Of a stretch of 64,000 nucleotides of DNA, positions 21,290 to 33,583 are shown piece by piece. The stretch is from Thereva unica (lineage: Eukaryota > Arthropoda > Insecta > Diptera > Therevidae). Location of the stretch: the NCBI GenBank assembly GCA_949987705.1, contig OX465286.1, positions 9,613,959 to 9,677,958 on the forward strand. The letters run 5' to 3'. Every line of letters starts with the position of its first letter. Position 1 is the stretch's first letter. A program made the position numbers and the translations under genes. The notes beneath the pieces were generated by a model. The model did not search any database, was not told where the DNA came from, and saw only the letters and a list, made by a program, of their open reading frames with translations.

Positions 21290-21416
21290 AAAAGGACATA
21301 GAAGGACACGGGCACACTTTTTCATTTTTTTTTTTGAAGTTTTAAAAATTTTTTAAAAATTAATTTCTGAAATTGCGCCCGGTGCAAGTGCACCATTTGC
21401 ACCTATGGAAGCGCCA
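21290..21416 (+). mobile_element. Partial hAT-type MITE
   Basis: Carries ATTGCGCCCGGTGCAAGTGCACC and a right end GCGCCATACCTG like the 15875-16101 copy, but its left end is missing. It begins directly after the Jockey-A poly-A tail. Confidence 0.55.
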
Positions 21417-21419
21417 TAC

Positions 21420-22112
21420 CTGCATTTGTGCCCCATACATTAATGAAGAAAAGGTAATAAATTTTAAAGCGGGAGCCACATAGCACACGTCTTCCCATCA
21501 CCGTGTACCGTGCTCCGCTTCCTGTCAAAATTGATTACTAGGTCTCAATACTACTTGACCAGATAAACAAAAAAAAAAAAAAATAACGGAACGATAAAAA
21601 CACGTAAACGGAGAACTCAACTTTTTCAACTTTTGAACGGATTGACGGAAACGTTAGCTCACTTTTTTGTAGATTGAGTAAATAAAAACGGAGAGACGGA
21701 ACTCGGAAGACGTGTTCTATGTGGCCCACGCTTAAGAATGTAAAAACACCGTAACGTCAAGATTTTTTTTAAAGGGACACTCTTGTAGATCATTTGCAAG
21801 ATCAATAAGCTACAATAATTGTTGGAGTTTTATGGCGTTATCTCTAGCTTCCACTTCAGATATTGCATCCAATTTACATAAGAGTGCAAATTTGGCAGTT
21901 ATTGCACCATATGATGATTGCGATTGCTTCTGTATTTTTCTGTGGAGTTATTCTTAGCTGTATAGCCTCTACTAGCCTCTATAGTTGAGCCGGATTTACA
22001 CAAGGCAGTACATTTCTCCTTTACACGATGTTAAATTGTACTGAGGACTTTTTTCAAAGTCCTGGCTCAAAAATAACGTCCTATTGGTATATATGAGCGT
22101 GTATGGAGATAA
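21420..22112. other. Unassigned sequence
   Basis: No recognisable gene. A poly-A run is near 21570 and the rest is AT-rich. Confidence 0.4.
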
Positions 22113-23155
22113 ATGAGGCGAGATGTGATTGGATCCTCTTCGAGCAAGGTCCTCCCTTATACTTCCTCCTCAACACCTCCTTTTATTCACAACAAGGAAG
22201 TGATAGCAGAAAGGAAACCCGTGACCGACCTATTAGCTTCTCTGTTCGCCGCAAATTCTTCTCTACCCGATGCTGCTATGTTACCCCCCACTCTTCACAA
22301 TACCACCCACTCAATGGACGGGGTTCACTTCAGGACTCGCGAGGTATTTAGGTGTCTCAAAGAACTCGATATCAATAAATCCACTGGTCACGACAAAATC
22401 CCCCCTATGGTACTTAAAAACTGTGCCTCACCTTTGGCTAAACCCCCGCGCAAACTTTTTGCCCTGTCTTACTTTTCCAGAGTGTATCCCGACTCTTGGA
22501 AACTAGCTCATGATCAGCCAATCCCAAAAAAAGGTGAAGCCAGCGACCCTTTAAACTACCGCCCAATAGCAATTACTTCTGTTCCCTCCAAAATCATGGA
22601 GACAATAATCAAAAAAAAGCTTATGGGATATCTAGAATCCAACCAAATTATACAAGACAGGCAATACGGCTTCAAACCAAAACGGTCTACTGGCGATCTG
22701 CTTGTGTGTTTAACCGAGCGTATCAACCAAAGCATTCACAGCTTTGGTGAGTCTAGCCTGGTTGCTCTAGATATATCAAAGGCTTTTGACAGAGTATAGC
22801 ACCCAGCTCTGTTGAATAAACTCCAAGCTATTGGTATACACTTAGTTCTAAGGAACTGGATTAAGAGCTTTCTTTCAGGCCGTTCAATCAAGGTAGTATT
22901 GGATGGCGTCGAATCCAACCCCCACGCCATTTCGGCCGGAGTTCCCCAGGGTTCAATTATCTCACCCGCACTTTTTCTAATCTTCATTAATGATCTGCTC
23001 GTAATCCCCTCCAACCCACTTCACTGCTTCCCTGATGACGGTACTTTGCATTTCTCTTACTCCTTCGACAATATAAGGCAAGCACGTGCCAGACCTTGTC
23101 TTTACCACCGTCATCTGATGTCCACTTCGATCAATCGGGATATCAAATCGATATT
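22113..23155 (+). pseudogene. Jockey-A copy 2, RT fragment
   Basis: Encodes the same RT blocks as copy 1: PPFIHNKEVIAERKP, LKELDINKSTG, YRPIAITS, GFKPKRSTGDLLV, LDISKAFDRV, then an in-frame TAG at 22797-22799 where family members have tryptophan (DRVWH), and on to GVPQGSIISP. The catalytic box reads FPDDG instead of FADDG, so alanine of the FADD motif is changed. It is truncated at both ends and joined at about 23155 to Jockey-B sequence. Confidence 0.8.
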
Positions 23156-25348
23156 GATTTTGGGTGTGAAAACAAGTGCCTCATAGGAGCTATTTATAAG
23201 CCTCCCGGAATTTCTAATCTAGAACCGCTGTATTCCTGTATTGCAAGGTTAGGATGTTGTTGCTTGTTGCCCTCATATTATCCTTTGTGGAGACTTTAAT
23301 TTGAATGTTCTTAACCCGAACTTCTTCTTTAACTTAACTTCTTTTCGATCTTAAATTCGTACTCTCTATCAATCGTTAATACTGCTCCAACCCATTTCAC
23401 TGGGTCCTGTTCCTCTTTACTAGATTACTTTATAGTTAATAATATAAACCTTGCAACCTTTTCAAATCAAATATCTGTTCCTGGAGTCTCTGACCATGAC
23501 CTCATCTTCTTTAATTATAACATTTTTCCTACTACGGAAAATTTTACTAAGCCACACTATTTTAGAAATTTCAGAAATCTCGACCGCGTCAGCTTACTTG
23601 CTGAAGCGTTCTCACTCGACTGGAGTAATATATATTCAATGCCAGACGTTAATGCTCAGGTTGAACACTTCAACAAACTCAGCCTATATCTTCTAGACAA
23701 ATACGTGCCTTTAAAGTACTACAGATCCAATAAAAAGGTGTGTCCTTGGTTTTCGCCTATAATTGAATCCCTGTTTCGACAGCGTGACAAAGCCTACGTT
23801 CACTGGAAAAAGTGCAAATCAAATGAAAACTGGACTGCGGTCCCTTTCCGCTTGCTCAGAAATCGTACTACGAACGCAATAAAAAAAAGCCAAATCGGAC
23901 TATTACACAGCCAAACTCGATGCTAATTTACCCCCTCAAGTGCTCTGGAAGAACCTTCGCAACATCGGAGTTACCGGCAAACATCTATCACAAGTTGACA
24001 TTGATCCCACTGTTCTTAACAACTTTTTTACGTCTGTTGGCTCTGCTTCCAGCGGCAACAGTGACATAATCAACTCAGCTTCAATATCAGAACCCTCCAG
24101 TAGTTTCTCCTGTGTCGTTTCGAACATCGTTTCTGATTCCGGTTTTTGCTTTAAGCGAGTGTCAGAGGAGAACGTCATTTCTGTCATCAACTCTATTGGA
24201 TCAAATGCAGTCGGCGTTGACGGCATTAGTTTAAAATTTCTTCGAATTATTCTTCCCTCCATACTTGCTTTTATCACCCACATTTTTAACTCCTGTCTAA
24301 CGTCTTCTACTTTCCCATCTTTGTGGAAGAAAGCAAAAGTTACTCCAATTCCTAAAAAATCCAATGCCTCTCTTCCACCGGACTTCCGACCCATTTGTAT
24401 CCTTTCTTGCCTCTCCAAAATTCTAGAAAAGTTAATGTACATTCAAATGGTCCAATACCTTGGATCTAATTCCTTTTTAACTGAATTCCAGCATGGCTTT
24501 AGGAAGAACCACAGTTGCAGTACTGCCCTCCTAAAATTAACTGATGATCTACGCCTGAACATTGATCATGATCATTTAACCATTCTCTCACTGCTGGACT
24601 TCTCGAAAGCTTTCGATTCTGTAAATCATACGCTTTTATGCCAGAAAATATCTTCTCAATTCAACTTCTCATCGTCCGCTGTCCGTCTTATTTGGAATTT
24701 CATAAGCGATAGATCTCAAAAGGTTTGCACAGACAATTATGAGTCCAGTTTCTCACTCCTATCTAAGGGCGTACCTCAAGGTTCTACTATACTTGGTCCG
24801 CTCCTCTTCTCTCTCTTCATTAATGATCTCCCAAAAGAACTGCATTTTTGTAAAGCCCTGTTGTACGCGGACGATGTTCAAATCTACCTTAGCTGCCGGC
24901 TTGGCATGATTGAGGATTGTATTTGGCGAATCAATAAAGACCTCGAGGCGTTATCTGGGTGGGCGAGAGGGAATAGATTGCAACTAAACCCTGATAAGTC
25001 TCAAGCAATAGTCATATCTAAAAATGTTATAAATACCAATGGATTCCCTGCAGTATTATTAAACCATAATATCATTCCGTTTTGTGATAAGATAAAGAGT
25101 CTGGGGGTTTTTCTGAATAAGAATTTAACATGGTCGGAACATATTAAATATATAATTGGCAAGGTCTATAGTAGTCTACGAAAACTTTGGTGTACGTCGA
25201 ACTTTATACCACTCCATACTCGCTCGAAGCTTGCTAAATCTCTTTTAATGCCCTTAATAACATATAGTGATGTAATCTTCTGTAAACTCGATTCATTCTC
25301 GCAGCTAAAATTGAATGTATCATTCAATTCTATTGTCCGATACGTTTT
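23156..25348 (+). pseudogene. Jockey-B (CR1/Jockey-like) Pol, 5' part
   Basis: After an endonuclease remnant (LIGAIYKPPGIS, a broken GDFN region and SVPGVSDHDLIF) a long open frame from 23940 encodes RT: VTPIPKKSN, FRPICILSCLSKILEK, GFRKNHSCSTALL, LLDFSKAFDSVNH, GVPQGSTILGPLLF, LYADDVQIY with the catalytic aspartates, and LGVFLNKNLTWSEHI. At about 25348 it is interrupted by the minus-strand Jockey-A copy 3 and resumes at about 28452. Frame breaks are confined mainly to the endonuclease half. Confidence 0.85.
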
Positions 25349-28300
25349 TTTTTTTTTTTTTATGTGATAGTCTAAGCTTAGGTGTCATCCTTTGTACTAC
25401 TAGTCCGTCATGTCGTACACGTCATGGTGCAATGTCTAGTAGTAAGCTTAGCTCGAAGGATAGAGAGAAAGATAGGATAGATTAGGGGGAGTCGGGTGGG
25501 TGTTGGAGGAGATGGTGGTGAACCTTGCGCTTGAACTCTTGGGTGTTGTATGAGTTCGGGAATATTGACTGAGGTAAGTTGTTCCACAGTCGGGTTGTTC
25601 TTGTTATAAACGAATTTCTAAATCGGAGTGTGCGCGAAGATAAGGGCTGTAGACTATAAGGGTGAGCCGAGCGGGCAAGTCTGGTGTTGCGGGAGAAAAG
25701 TTGCCGTGGAGGCATGAGGTTACTTATTTCAGAAGAGCAATCGTTGTGGTAAAATCGGTAAAATTTTGCAAGGGCTGCTACATTCCTACGGTGGCTTAAT
25801 GAGTCAATTGAGGAGCAAATGGCGCTATCGCCAATAAGTTTGAGAGCGCGACTTTGCACCTTGTCCAGCCAGGCTAAGGTGGTTCTCGGGGCCCCAGCCC
25901 AAATATGCGAGTTGTATTCGAGGCGGGGACGAATGTAGGACTTGTATATTGTAGCCCTGGCCGACGGCTGAAGGAGGAATTTGCATCTTTTCAGGAATCC
26001 CAGGCATTGCGATGCTTGTTTAGCGATTTGGAATATGTGGTTATTCTACCGCAGATCTTCGGATAGTGTTATGCCTAGGATGTTTAAAGACGGTTCTGCC
26101 GTTAGGTTTTTATTGTCCACTGAAATAGAAGGAGGGTCGGTGGAGGTTTTATTAGAGATGAGACAGTACTTCGTTTTGGATGCATTGAATTCGACACGGT
26201 TCTTGCGGCCCCATTCAAGAATTCGTTCGATGTCCCTGTTGATTGAGATGGACATGAGATTGCGATAATGCAGACAAGGTCTGGCGCGTGCTTGTCCTAC
26301 AGTATCGAAGCCATAGGAGTACCGTAGTGTACTGTCATCGGCAAAGCAGTGGAGTGGGTTGGAAGGGATTGAGAGCAGGTCGTTTATAAAAATTAGGAAG
26401 AGAGCTGGCGATAGAATTGAGCCCTGGGGAACACCTGCGGAGATGGTGTGGGGGTCGGATTCGACGCCATCCAATACTACCTTGATTGAACGGCCAGAAA
26501 GGAAGCTCTTAATCCAGTTCCTTAGAACGAAGTCAATACCAATAGCCTGGAGTTTGGTTAACAGAGCGGGGTGCCACACTCTGTCAAAAGCCTTGGAGAT
26601 ATCTAAAGCAACCAGGCCAGATTCACCAAATCGGTGTATACTTTGGTTGAGGTGTTCAGTTAGGCAAACAAAGAGGTCGCCAGTAGATCTTTTTGGTCTA
26701 AAGCCGTACTGTTTGTGTTTGTCATTTAATATTTTGTGGTGTTCAAGATATCTCCAAAGCCTCTTGTTTATTATTGTCTCCATCACTTTGGAGAGAATAG
26801 AAGTAATTGCTATTGGGCGGTAGTTATCGGGGTCACTAGCGTCACCTTTTTTTGGTATGGGCTGAACATGGGCCAGTTTCCAGGAGTCGGGATAGACTCC
26901 GGAGAAGTAGGATAGGGCGAAAAGTTTGCGCAGAGGTTTAGCCAAAGGTGAGGCACATTTTTTAAGAACCATAGGGGCCAGTGGATTTATTGGAGTCAAG
27001 CTCTTTGAGACACCTATACACTTCACGTGTTCTGAAGAAAACTCCGTCCATTGAGTGGGTGGAACACTCGATGGCTGGTGGTTGCGTGTCAGCATAGGGT
27101 AAGGAAGAGTTTGCGGCGAACAGAGATGCGAGTAAGTCGGCCTTGGGTTTGCTTTCTGTTATCACCTGCCTATTGTAGATGAATGGAGGCGTTGTGTGTG
27201 AGGTAAAATTCTTCCTGATGGAGGTTACCAAGGACCAAAAATTTTTACTGCCAGCAGTGGAGTTAATGAGTTTATTTCTCAGCCTGTCATCGTATAATTC
27301 CTTGACTTTCCTGATGGTGGATTTACAGGAATTTCTCAACCTTATGTACTCACGTCTAGATAGTTCGCTCGGAGAATGTCTGTACTCTCTGTAGGCGGCT
27401 TCTTTAGTTTTAATTGCATTCATGCATTCCCGATTAAACCATCCATGCTACCTAGGCTTTATGGATTTGGAGGAATGAGGAATGAATAGGTGCATACCAG
27501 CCAATATAATGTTGGTAATACAGAGAGCGGCAAAGTTGACATCGCGGTTCTGGAAACATAGATCCCAGTCAGTAGATTGAAAAAAGCGAATCAGCCCCCA
27601 CCAGTTGGCCTTCCCATAATGCCAAACGGTTCTCCTAGGAGCTGGCGTAGTTGGGGAAGGAGATCGATATGGGAAGTGGGCGCTGATTAGACAGTGATCC
27701 GAGTTGCCCAGAGGAGAGTCAATTTCGACGGAGTATTTTGTTGGGTGCGAGGTAAGAAAAAGATCAAGGAGGTGGCGTCCTTGACCTGCAGTGTCAGGAA
27801 TACGTGTAGGACCGTTGACAATTTGGAATAGGTTATTTGTCTCAGCAAAGAGCTCAGCATCCCTGCCAGAAACACTGGTGCATTTGAGTAATTCAGCCAA
27901 TTTACGTTGTGAACGTTGAAATCACCCGCAACAATGATCTCACAGTCCGGATGGGAGGATAAAAAACCGGAGATACGTTCAGAGATAGCGTCAAATGCTA
28001 AAGAAGAAGCTTCATTACTGATATTAGGACTCCTGTATAGAAAACAGAAGAAAATGACGTGCTTTGGAAGTAAAATTTTTAGACCGAGATGGTTGAAATC
28101 AGGAGTTGTACTATTGTACACCTTCTGGAAGGCTACGTCTTTCCTAATATAAATGGCAATTCCCCTATGAGGGGAGAGGTTGTGCACTAATGTGTACCCA
28201 GAAACCTGGAAACGATCTAAATCATCGTTAGGTAATATTTGGGTTTCACTTAGTGCGAAGATTGGGGGAGAAAAAACACAGAGATGGCACATCACCGAAT

Positions 28301-28451
28301 AGAAATTCGCTTGCAGCCCACGGATGTTAGTGCAGTCAATACAAAAATTTTTGTATCGAGGCTTAGTATGCACAAGGTCAACCTCCGTCGTAACCGGCAC
28401 TGCCATTGTCATGACCATCGGGGCTATCGGGATACTCCTTGCTGGAGTGTT
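25349..28451 (-). mobile_element. Jockey-A retrotransposon copy 3, near full length, inserted in Jockey-B
   Basis: Poly-A tail appears as the T run at 25349-25362. The shared Jockey-A 3' UTR follows (CTAGACATTGCACCATGACG). Coding blocks run from about 28418 (endonuclease, LSETQILPN, IVAGDFNVHNVNW) through RT (SISAGVPQGSILSP-type and CFADDSTLRY near 26340) to the C-terminus at 25482 (TTRLWNNLPQSIFP). The ORF is split by several frameshifts (near 27800, 27430, 27020 and 26020). It starts near the same residue as copy 1, suggesting the family lacks ORF1. Confidence 0.85.
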
Positions 28452-28741
28452 ATGTTATGTTATTTATAGAATCCGCCGATTCAATCACGTTTCATCATAT
28501 TCTCAAGAATTCCTTGGTTGTTCTTTCTCGACATATCTTAAAATTCGGCTTATCGTATTCCTCTATAAACTCCTCGTTTCGGGTAAACCGCAATGTCTCC
28601 GAGAAAAACTCACATTCCTTCAATCTACTAGAACTAATAATTTACTTATGCCCCCATTACTCGTGCTTACAATCTAAACGCATATTTTTCGTTCACTTCA
28701 CTAGTTTGTGGAATTCTCTACCTGTAGACGTTAAGCGAGCA
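28452..28741 (+). pseudogene. Jockey-B Pol, C-terminal part before the fold-back insertion
   Basis: Reads IYRIRRFNHVSSYSQEFLG, LLYK-like and TRTNNLLMPPLL, ending WNSLPVDVKRA with a few frame changes. This is the usual C-terminal region of CR1/Jockey-type Pol and fits directly onto the sequence before 25349, showing that copy 3 of Jockey-A is nested here. Confidence 0.8.
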
Positions 28742-29330
28742 GGAGCGCGTTCAAAAACCTTACTATAGTAAGCCACGAGGTAAGCTGTGGTTATGCTACA
28801 TCACTTCACTTAACCACGAAAGTTTATGTTTAACCATGGAGGTTTTTGAACGCACCGTAGTTAACTACGTGGTAAAGAAAATTTAAAATTTTTTTCCATA
28901 AAATAGTGTCGGCTATTTGCCTCAATTATTTTCAATAATTATTTATTTAAAATAATCTCATAAATCCCACTTTGATTTGTTCCATTTATTAACATTAAAA
29001 CAAATGTCAAAAAATTGTTTTTATTCTTCTTCTTCTTAACTATCGCTAACCATGCTCCGGAGCATGGTTAAAATTTAACTACACCATGGTTAACCACGGA
29101 GTTTTTGAACGACAAAAAGTTATGCTCGTGGTTATGTTGTAGTTAACCACGGAGTTTTTGAACGACAAAAAGTTATGCTCGTGGTTATGTTGTAGTTAAC
29201 CACGGGAGTTTTTGAACGCCAAAAAGTTATGCTCGTGGTTATGTTGTAGTTAACCACGGGAGTTTTTGAACGACAAAAGTTTACCATAGTTAACCATGGT
29301 TAACCATAGTAAGGTTTTTGAACGCGCTCC
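28742..29330. mobile_element. Inverted-repeat element with internal 53-54 bp tandem array (589 bp)
   Basis: Ends are GGAGCGCGTTCAAAAACC (28742) and its inverse, ending at 29330; about 25 bp of terminal repeat is perfect. Internally AACCACGG and GTTTTTGAACG words recur in both orientations. It sits in the last codons of Jockey-B, whose frame (GDVGKFRRQL) resumes at 29331. No coding capacity. The target duplication cannot be fixed because the flanks are themselves partly palindromic. Confidence 0.8.
29101..29270. repeat. 53-54 bp tandem repeat, about three copies
   Basis: The unit begins GTTTTTGAACGACAAAAAG and contains GGTTATGTTGTAGTTAACC. Units start near 29101, 29154 and 29208 and a partial one at 29262, nearly identical to each other. 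Confidence 0.8.
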
Positions 29331-29645
29331 TGGTGATGTAGGAAAGTTCAGAAGGCAACTTATTGTTAATTTTTCAGCCCCCTAATTTAGTCAATTTAGA
29401 TAGTAAAGTAGTAAATCATTTTAAATTTTCAATTTCTCTTCTTCTTCTTTTTTTTTTTTTAAATGTTTTTCTGTTTTTTTCTTTGATGTCTCATTTAAAG
29501 TAATGTAGGTTACCACATTTCCATACATGCAACATCTCCTTTGGCCTATGTACATATGTAAAGGCTTGTTCTTATTTGTACAAATTTGTTTTTCTTTAAA
29601 ATAAATAAATAAATAAATAAATAAAAATAAATAAATAAATAAATT
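29331..29645 (+). repeat. Jockey-B 3' end and AAAT microsatellite tail
   Basis: The end of the Pol frame (stop after NFSAP) is followed by a 3' UTR with TTTGTACAAATTTG and a (AAAT)n tail at about 29600-29645, as seen at the 3' ends of non-LTR elements with microsatellite tails. Confidence 0.7.
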
Positions 29646-30158
29646 CTTCATTGGGGCGAAATGAACCGCAATTTGAATTTAATGCCACGAAAACGAAGTA
29701 CTGCCTGATCTCCAACAAAAATTGTACCGACCTTCCTCCTATGTCAGTGGATAAAGGGTATCTAACGGCTGACTTAACTCTCAACATCCTAGGGGTAACT
29801 TTAACGGAGCATCTGCCATTGAATGATCACATATTCCAAATCGCCAAATAGGCCTCCCAATGTCTTAGATTTCTCAAGAGATGCAAGTTCCTCCTCCAGC
29901 CAACCGTCGTTGACTACAATCTACAAATCCTACATTTGGCCGCGCCTTGAATACAATTCGCATATCTGGGCAGGCGCCCCAAAAACCACCTTGGCTTGTC
30001 TCGACAAGATGCAAAATCGCGCCCTCAAACTCATTGGTGATGACCCCTTTCGCGCCTCCATAGACACCTTCAGCCACCGCAGGAATGTAGCAGCCCTCTC
30101 CGTACTTTATCGCTATTACCATGGCGACTGTTCCACTGAAATTCAGGACCTTGGCCTT
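29646..30158 (+). pseudogene. Jockey-A copy 4, RT C-terminal fragment
   Basis: Matches Jockey-A from EFNATKTKYCLISNKN through LNILGVTLTEH, NDHIFQIAK (stop), FLKRCKFLLQPT (frame change) and FSHRRNVAALSVLYRYYH. The 5' part is missing. It is cut at 30158 by the 936-bp element; a short continuation starts at 31095. Confidence 0.8.
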
Positions 30159-31094
30159 TATATGGGTGATTGTCATGAAATGGGAGTTTTTGAGATTTGC
30201 TGGTGAACAAAAAAAAAGTGCTAAAAAAAAAAATTTCCCATGTGTTTTCAACATTATTTTGAAGTACTTTCTGTATATTTCCACATAAATACACACGAGG
30301 TATAGACAGTGAGAAGTTTATATCGAAAAGCCGAAATTATATGGCTTCGGAGGCGACAATTACGGTAGCGACATTTCATCGAAAAATCCGTCGCTTTCAT
30401 GATCAATGAGAGCAAACAATTTTTCCGAAAATTTGCTTGCTCTACAAATGCAAACAAATATACCGAACCGAGTTAAAAGAGATTTGCAACACATATCACA
30501 ACGAAAACACACATTACAGAGGCGACAGTTTTTTTTTCTTCGATAATTTTCTTGAGGGTTGCTCTCTTGTTTATAAATTGTTCACAGTCTAAACGTCCGG
30601 CGAGGATAAACATTCATAAAGAAACTTGTGACGATTCGTTTTCACTACTTAGTGCCACTTGACAACCAATTTGTCGTTGCGTGTGCGCTATTCTTATAGT
30701 TTTTATTGAAATTTGCAACAAACAACAGTCAGAATGTAAACACTGACATCTAACTAAGCAGGTATCCGCCCGCGTAATACATACCGGTGATCAGTTTCGG
30801 AACACTGCTGCTATCGTTTGAGACCCTAGGCGCGCGGCAATAATGCACTGTTTTTCCGTAAACGTAGTGCCGTGACGTAAAAGCGGAAAATGGACAGGTT
30901 ACGGAGGCGACATTTTCGGTGGTCGAAGGGCCGCCATTTTGTTCAAGAGTGCTTGCCGCGGGAGGCGATGAAGGAGAGAATGTTTTATTACAAGATGGAG
31001 ATTTTCACCCCAGAAAAAATTTGTTTGAGGCGTTGTAGCTAGAGAACAACGGCCAGCCAGCCACTACTCCCATTTCGTGACAATCACCCATATA
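30159..31094. mobile_element. 936-bp DNA element with 30-bp terminal inverted repeats
   Basis: TATATGGGTGATTGTCATGA at the left and its inverse (one mismatch over 30 bp) at 31065-31094. It splits a Jockey-A RT frame. GAGGCGACA motifs recur internally (30349, 30521, 30905). No transposase seen. Flanking 8-mers TTGGCCTT and ATGCCCCT agree only partly, so the target duplication length is uncertain. Confidence 0.8.
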
Positions 31095-32370
31095 ATGCCC
31101 CTGAATTCGTTTCATTACAAGGATTGATTTTATTAAAAAATTTATTTAAAAAGGCAATTGCAATTAAATGAAAAATCGATCGATGTAAAAATTCATCGTG
31201 AATTTTTTTTTGGTATTGTTAACCTACCCATATTTCTTAATGTAGAAGTGCAATCGCTTTAATAAAAAAAAAATTATTTTAAGCTGTGCAGCATCCGGAT
31301 TAAAATATTGCACAAATATAGAGTTTCATCCTTCAACTGAGGCTCTTCCTTGATTAAATTTGGATATTGTTTTTTTGGGTGATCATTTTTGATGAATGTC
31401 CATCAAGGCTAATGTGTGGGATGATCTATATTTGGGATGAAGAATGCGTTTACTATATTGTAGAGGAGTTTTTTTTTTTGAATGCAAAAAAAAGAAGTGT
31501 ATTTTGATAGCATACGATTTTGGTGTTTTTAGTTAGGAGGTTATATTGGTTTTTAGATGATTAGAGGGAGTGCATCAAGCAGATACTGATCTATAGAATG
31601 GATTCAAATGTTAAAACCTTTTTGAATAGAAACTATAGAGTACTTCATTGATACAAACGACCAATGAAAAATATTTTCTTTGGTCGGAAACGCCGGCTAA
31701 TAAGCTTGTCTTCCTTTTCCCTGAAGACCCTAGGACGCATACATACTACAGTCTTCGACCGAACATAGCGCCTGGGCATTCTGTGCGAGTAGTACGCCTA
31801 GTGAGCGTTTTATTCGAACATAACGCTTAGGCGTTGTATTGCAAAAAATTGAAACAGAATTCACGGAAACATTTTTGCTTTTTGGGTAAAATTTTTACAG
31901 AAAAAATCATGTTTTTATATAACCATAATTTTTCGACATGTGAAAAAGACCTAAAAAAATGTATCAATTAAATACAATTTTAACACCAAAAGGACATGGC
32001 CCATTTTTGTATGGGCGTGTGCATAGCTATCGAACTTAGTGTTACACCAATGATTTTTGGTGTTTTATATTCGTGAATATTGGCACATTAATTTGTTATA
32101 AATAAAAAACTCAAGGAACTTGTCATTACAACAGACTAGACATAAACAGTTTCATTAAATCTTTTAATCAGATCGCTTGCAATAAGTGGTTTTGTGCTAA
32201 TATCTCTTAAACGGCAAGTCCTATCATAAACTAGTGTTTACAGAGTTTGTAGATCATGAGATTATCTACAAAAAATGATATTATACATTTTCTTGTACGA
32301 GCTGCCGTTCATGAGATATGCGTGAAGCATTCGATGGACGACGTGGAATTCGATACGACGACAACAACTT
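31095..32370. other. Jockey-A scrap, then unassigned AT-rich sequence
   Basis: The first 30 bases continue the interrupted Jockey-A copy. The rest has no supported gene; a degenerate repeat with GCGTT/AACGC words lies near 31770-31835. Confidence 0.4.
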
Positions 32371-33262
32371 TGTAACCGACTAGATGTTCGCCGACGATAG
32401 CGCCGAACACGGATGCCGAAGCAACGAACTTCTTATACGACATTTTTTGCCTCGCCCGGTCATACGGGTTAAAAATCAATGCAAAAAAGACCAAAGTGCT
32501 TACAACAGACGCCAGTCTTCGATGGAACTCAAATCGAACAGGTTCCGATGTTCACATATTTGGGATTATTGGTTGGGGAAAAGATAGTGGCCTCGACGGA
32601 CGACGTTCACAGCCGCATTGGCCAGGCAACAGCGCCCAAGTGGTGCTTATAGAAATGAACAAATATTACCATCAAAACGAAAGTACGCCTTCACCGAACG
32701 TTAATCCTGCTCAAGCCGGACGTCAACAAGCTCGAGGTCTTCTAAATGCGATCTTTGAGGTAAGGGGTTGAAGCCACACATGGTACACGGCACTGATTAG
32801 ACCAATGCTAACATATGCCGTATGGTGGCCCGCTCTTGCCAAAGAATATAACATATCCAGACTAGTCAAGTCCTGGCCTGTCTCGGGTTAACGGGCGTCA
32901 TGTACACAATTTCGACGGAAGCGCTCAACATAGTTATCGTTCTGCTGCCACCTGATTTATACACCAGGCAGGGCCGGGAGCCAGGGTAATTCTGTTATCA
33001 GATAGTCAAGCGGCCATCAAGGCATTAGGCCCGGCCCGCATAACTTCTAAGCTGGTCGACAACTGCCAGAAGGAGGGAGCTCTATTCCCTCTATGGCCGG
33101 GAGGAACAGGGTCACTCTACAGTGGGGTCATAGGAACATCGAGGGTAACGAGAAGGCAGTTGAATTGACCAGACTGGGAACTGGGGAGAATGTAAAGAAG
33201 CCTCTGTACGTGCCAAAGAAAGACATCTCCAGTGCTGTTAAATATGCTTCCGAGGGAGCATT
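32371..33262 (+). pseudogene. Chimeric non-LTR Pol relic: RT thumb and RNase H
   Basis: In shifting frames, 32380-32640 reads like an RT after the YADD box (INAKKTKVLTTD, IVASTDDVHSRIGQATA). From 32780 it reads TWYTALIRPMLTYAVWWPAL and TGVMYTISTEALNIV, characteristic of R1/Jockey-type Pol. 32990-33260 matches RNase H: LLSDSQAAIKAL-like and GHRNIEGNEKAVEL. At least four frame breaks. The first part may come from an RTE-type element and the rest from an R1/LOA-type element. Confidence 0.6.
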
Positions 33263-33583
33263 ACTGGAGTTTTCATAAATTTTAACGGGGGATTATCTTC
33301 GTGACCATAAAGGGTGACATTGAGACACTCGTTCGATACGGAGGACAAGCTTTTTTATAATGCTCCTAGAACGTTTTTGAAGGAGCATAAAAAGGTATGC
33401 TCTCTTGCAATGACATACAATGTTTAAAAGTATATGGAACTGGTATAGGAACGGGAGTGTTGAGGAACCTATCATCATGTGACAAGTCTAGAAAGACTTG
33501 GCCTTGATATAACAACACCTTAGAGAGTAGATGACCTGAACGACATGACATGACTTCTAAGCTAAAGAAATCAACGGTTATCA

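Noticed and set aside
26359..26823. 154-codon plus-strand frame
   Set aside because: Antisense shadow of Jockey-A copy 3 RT.
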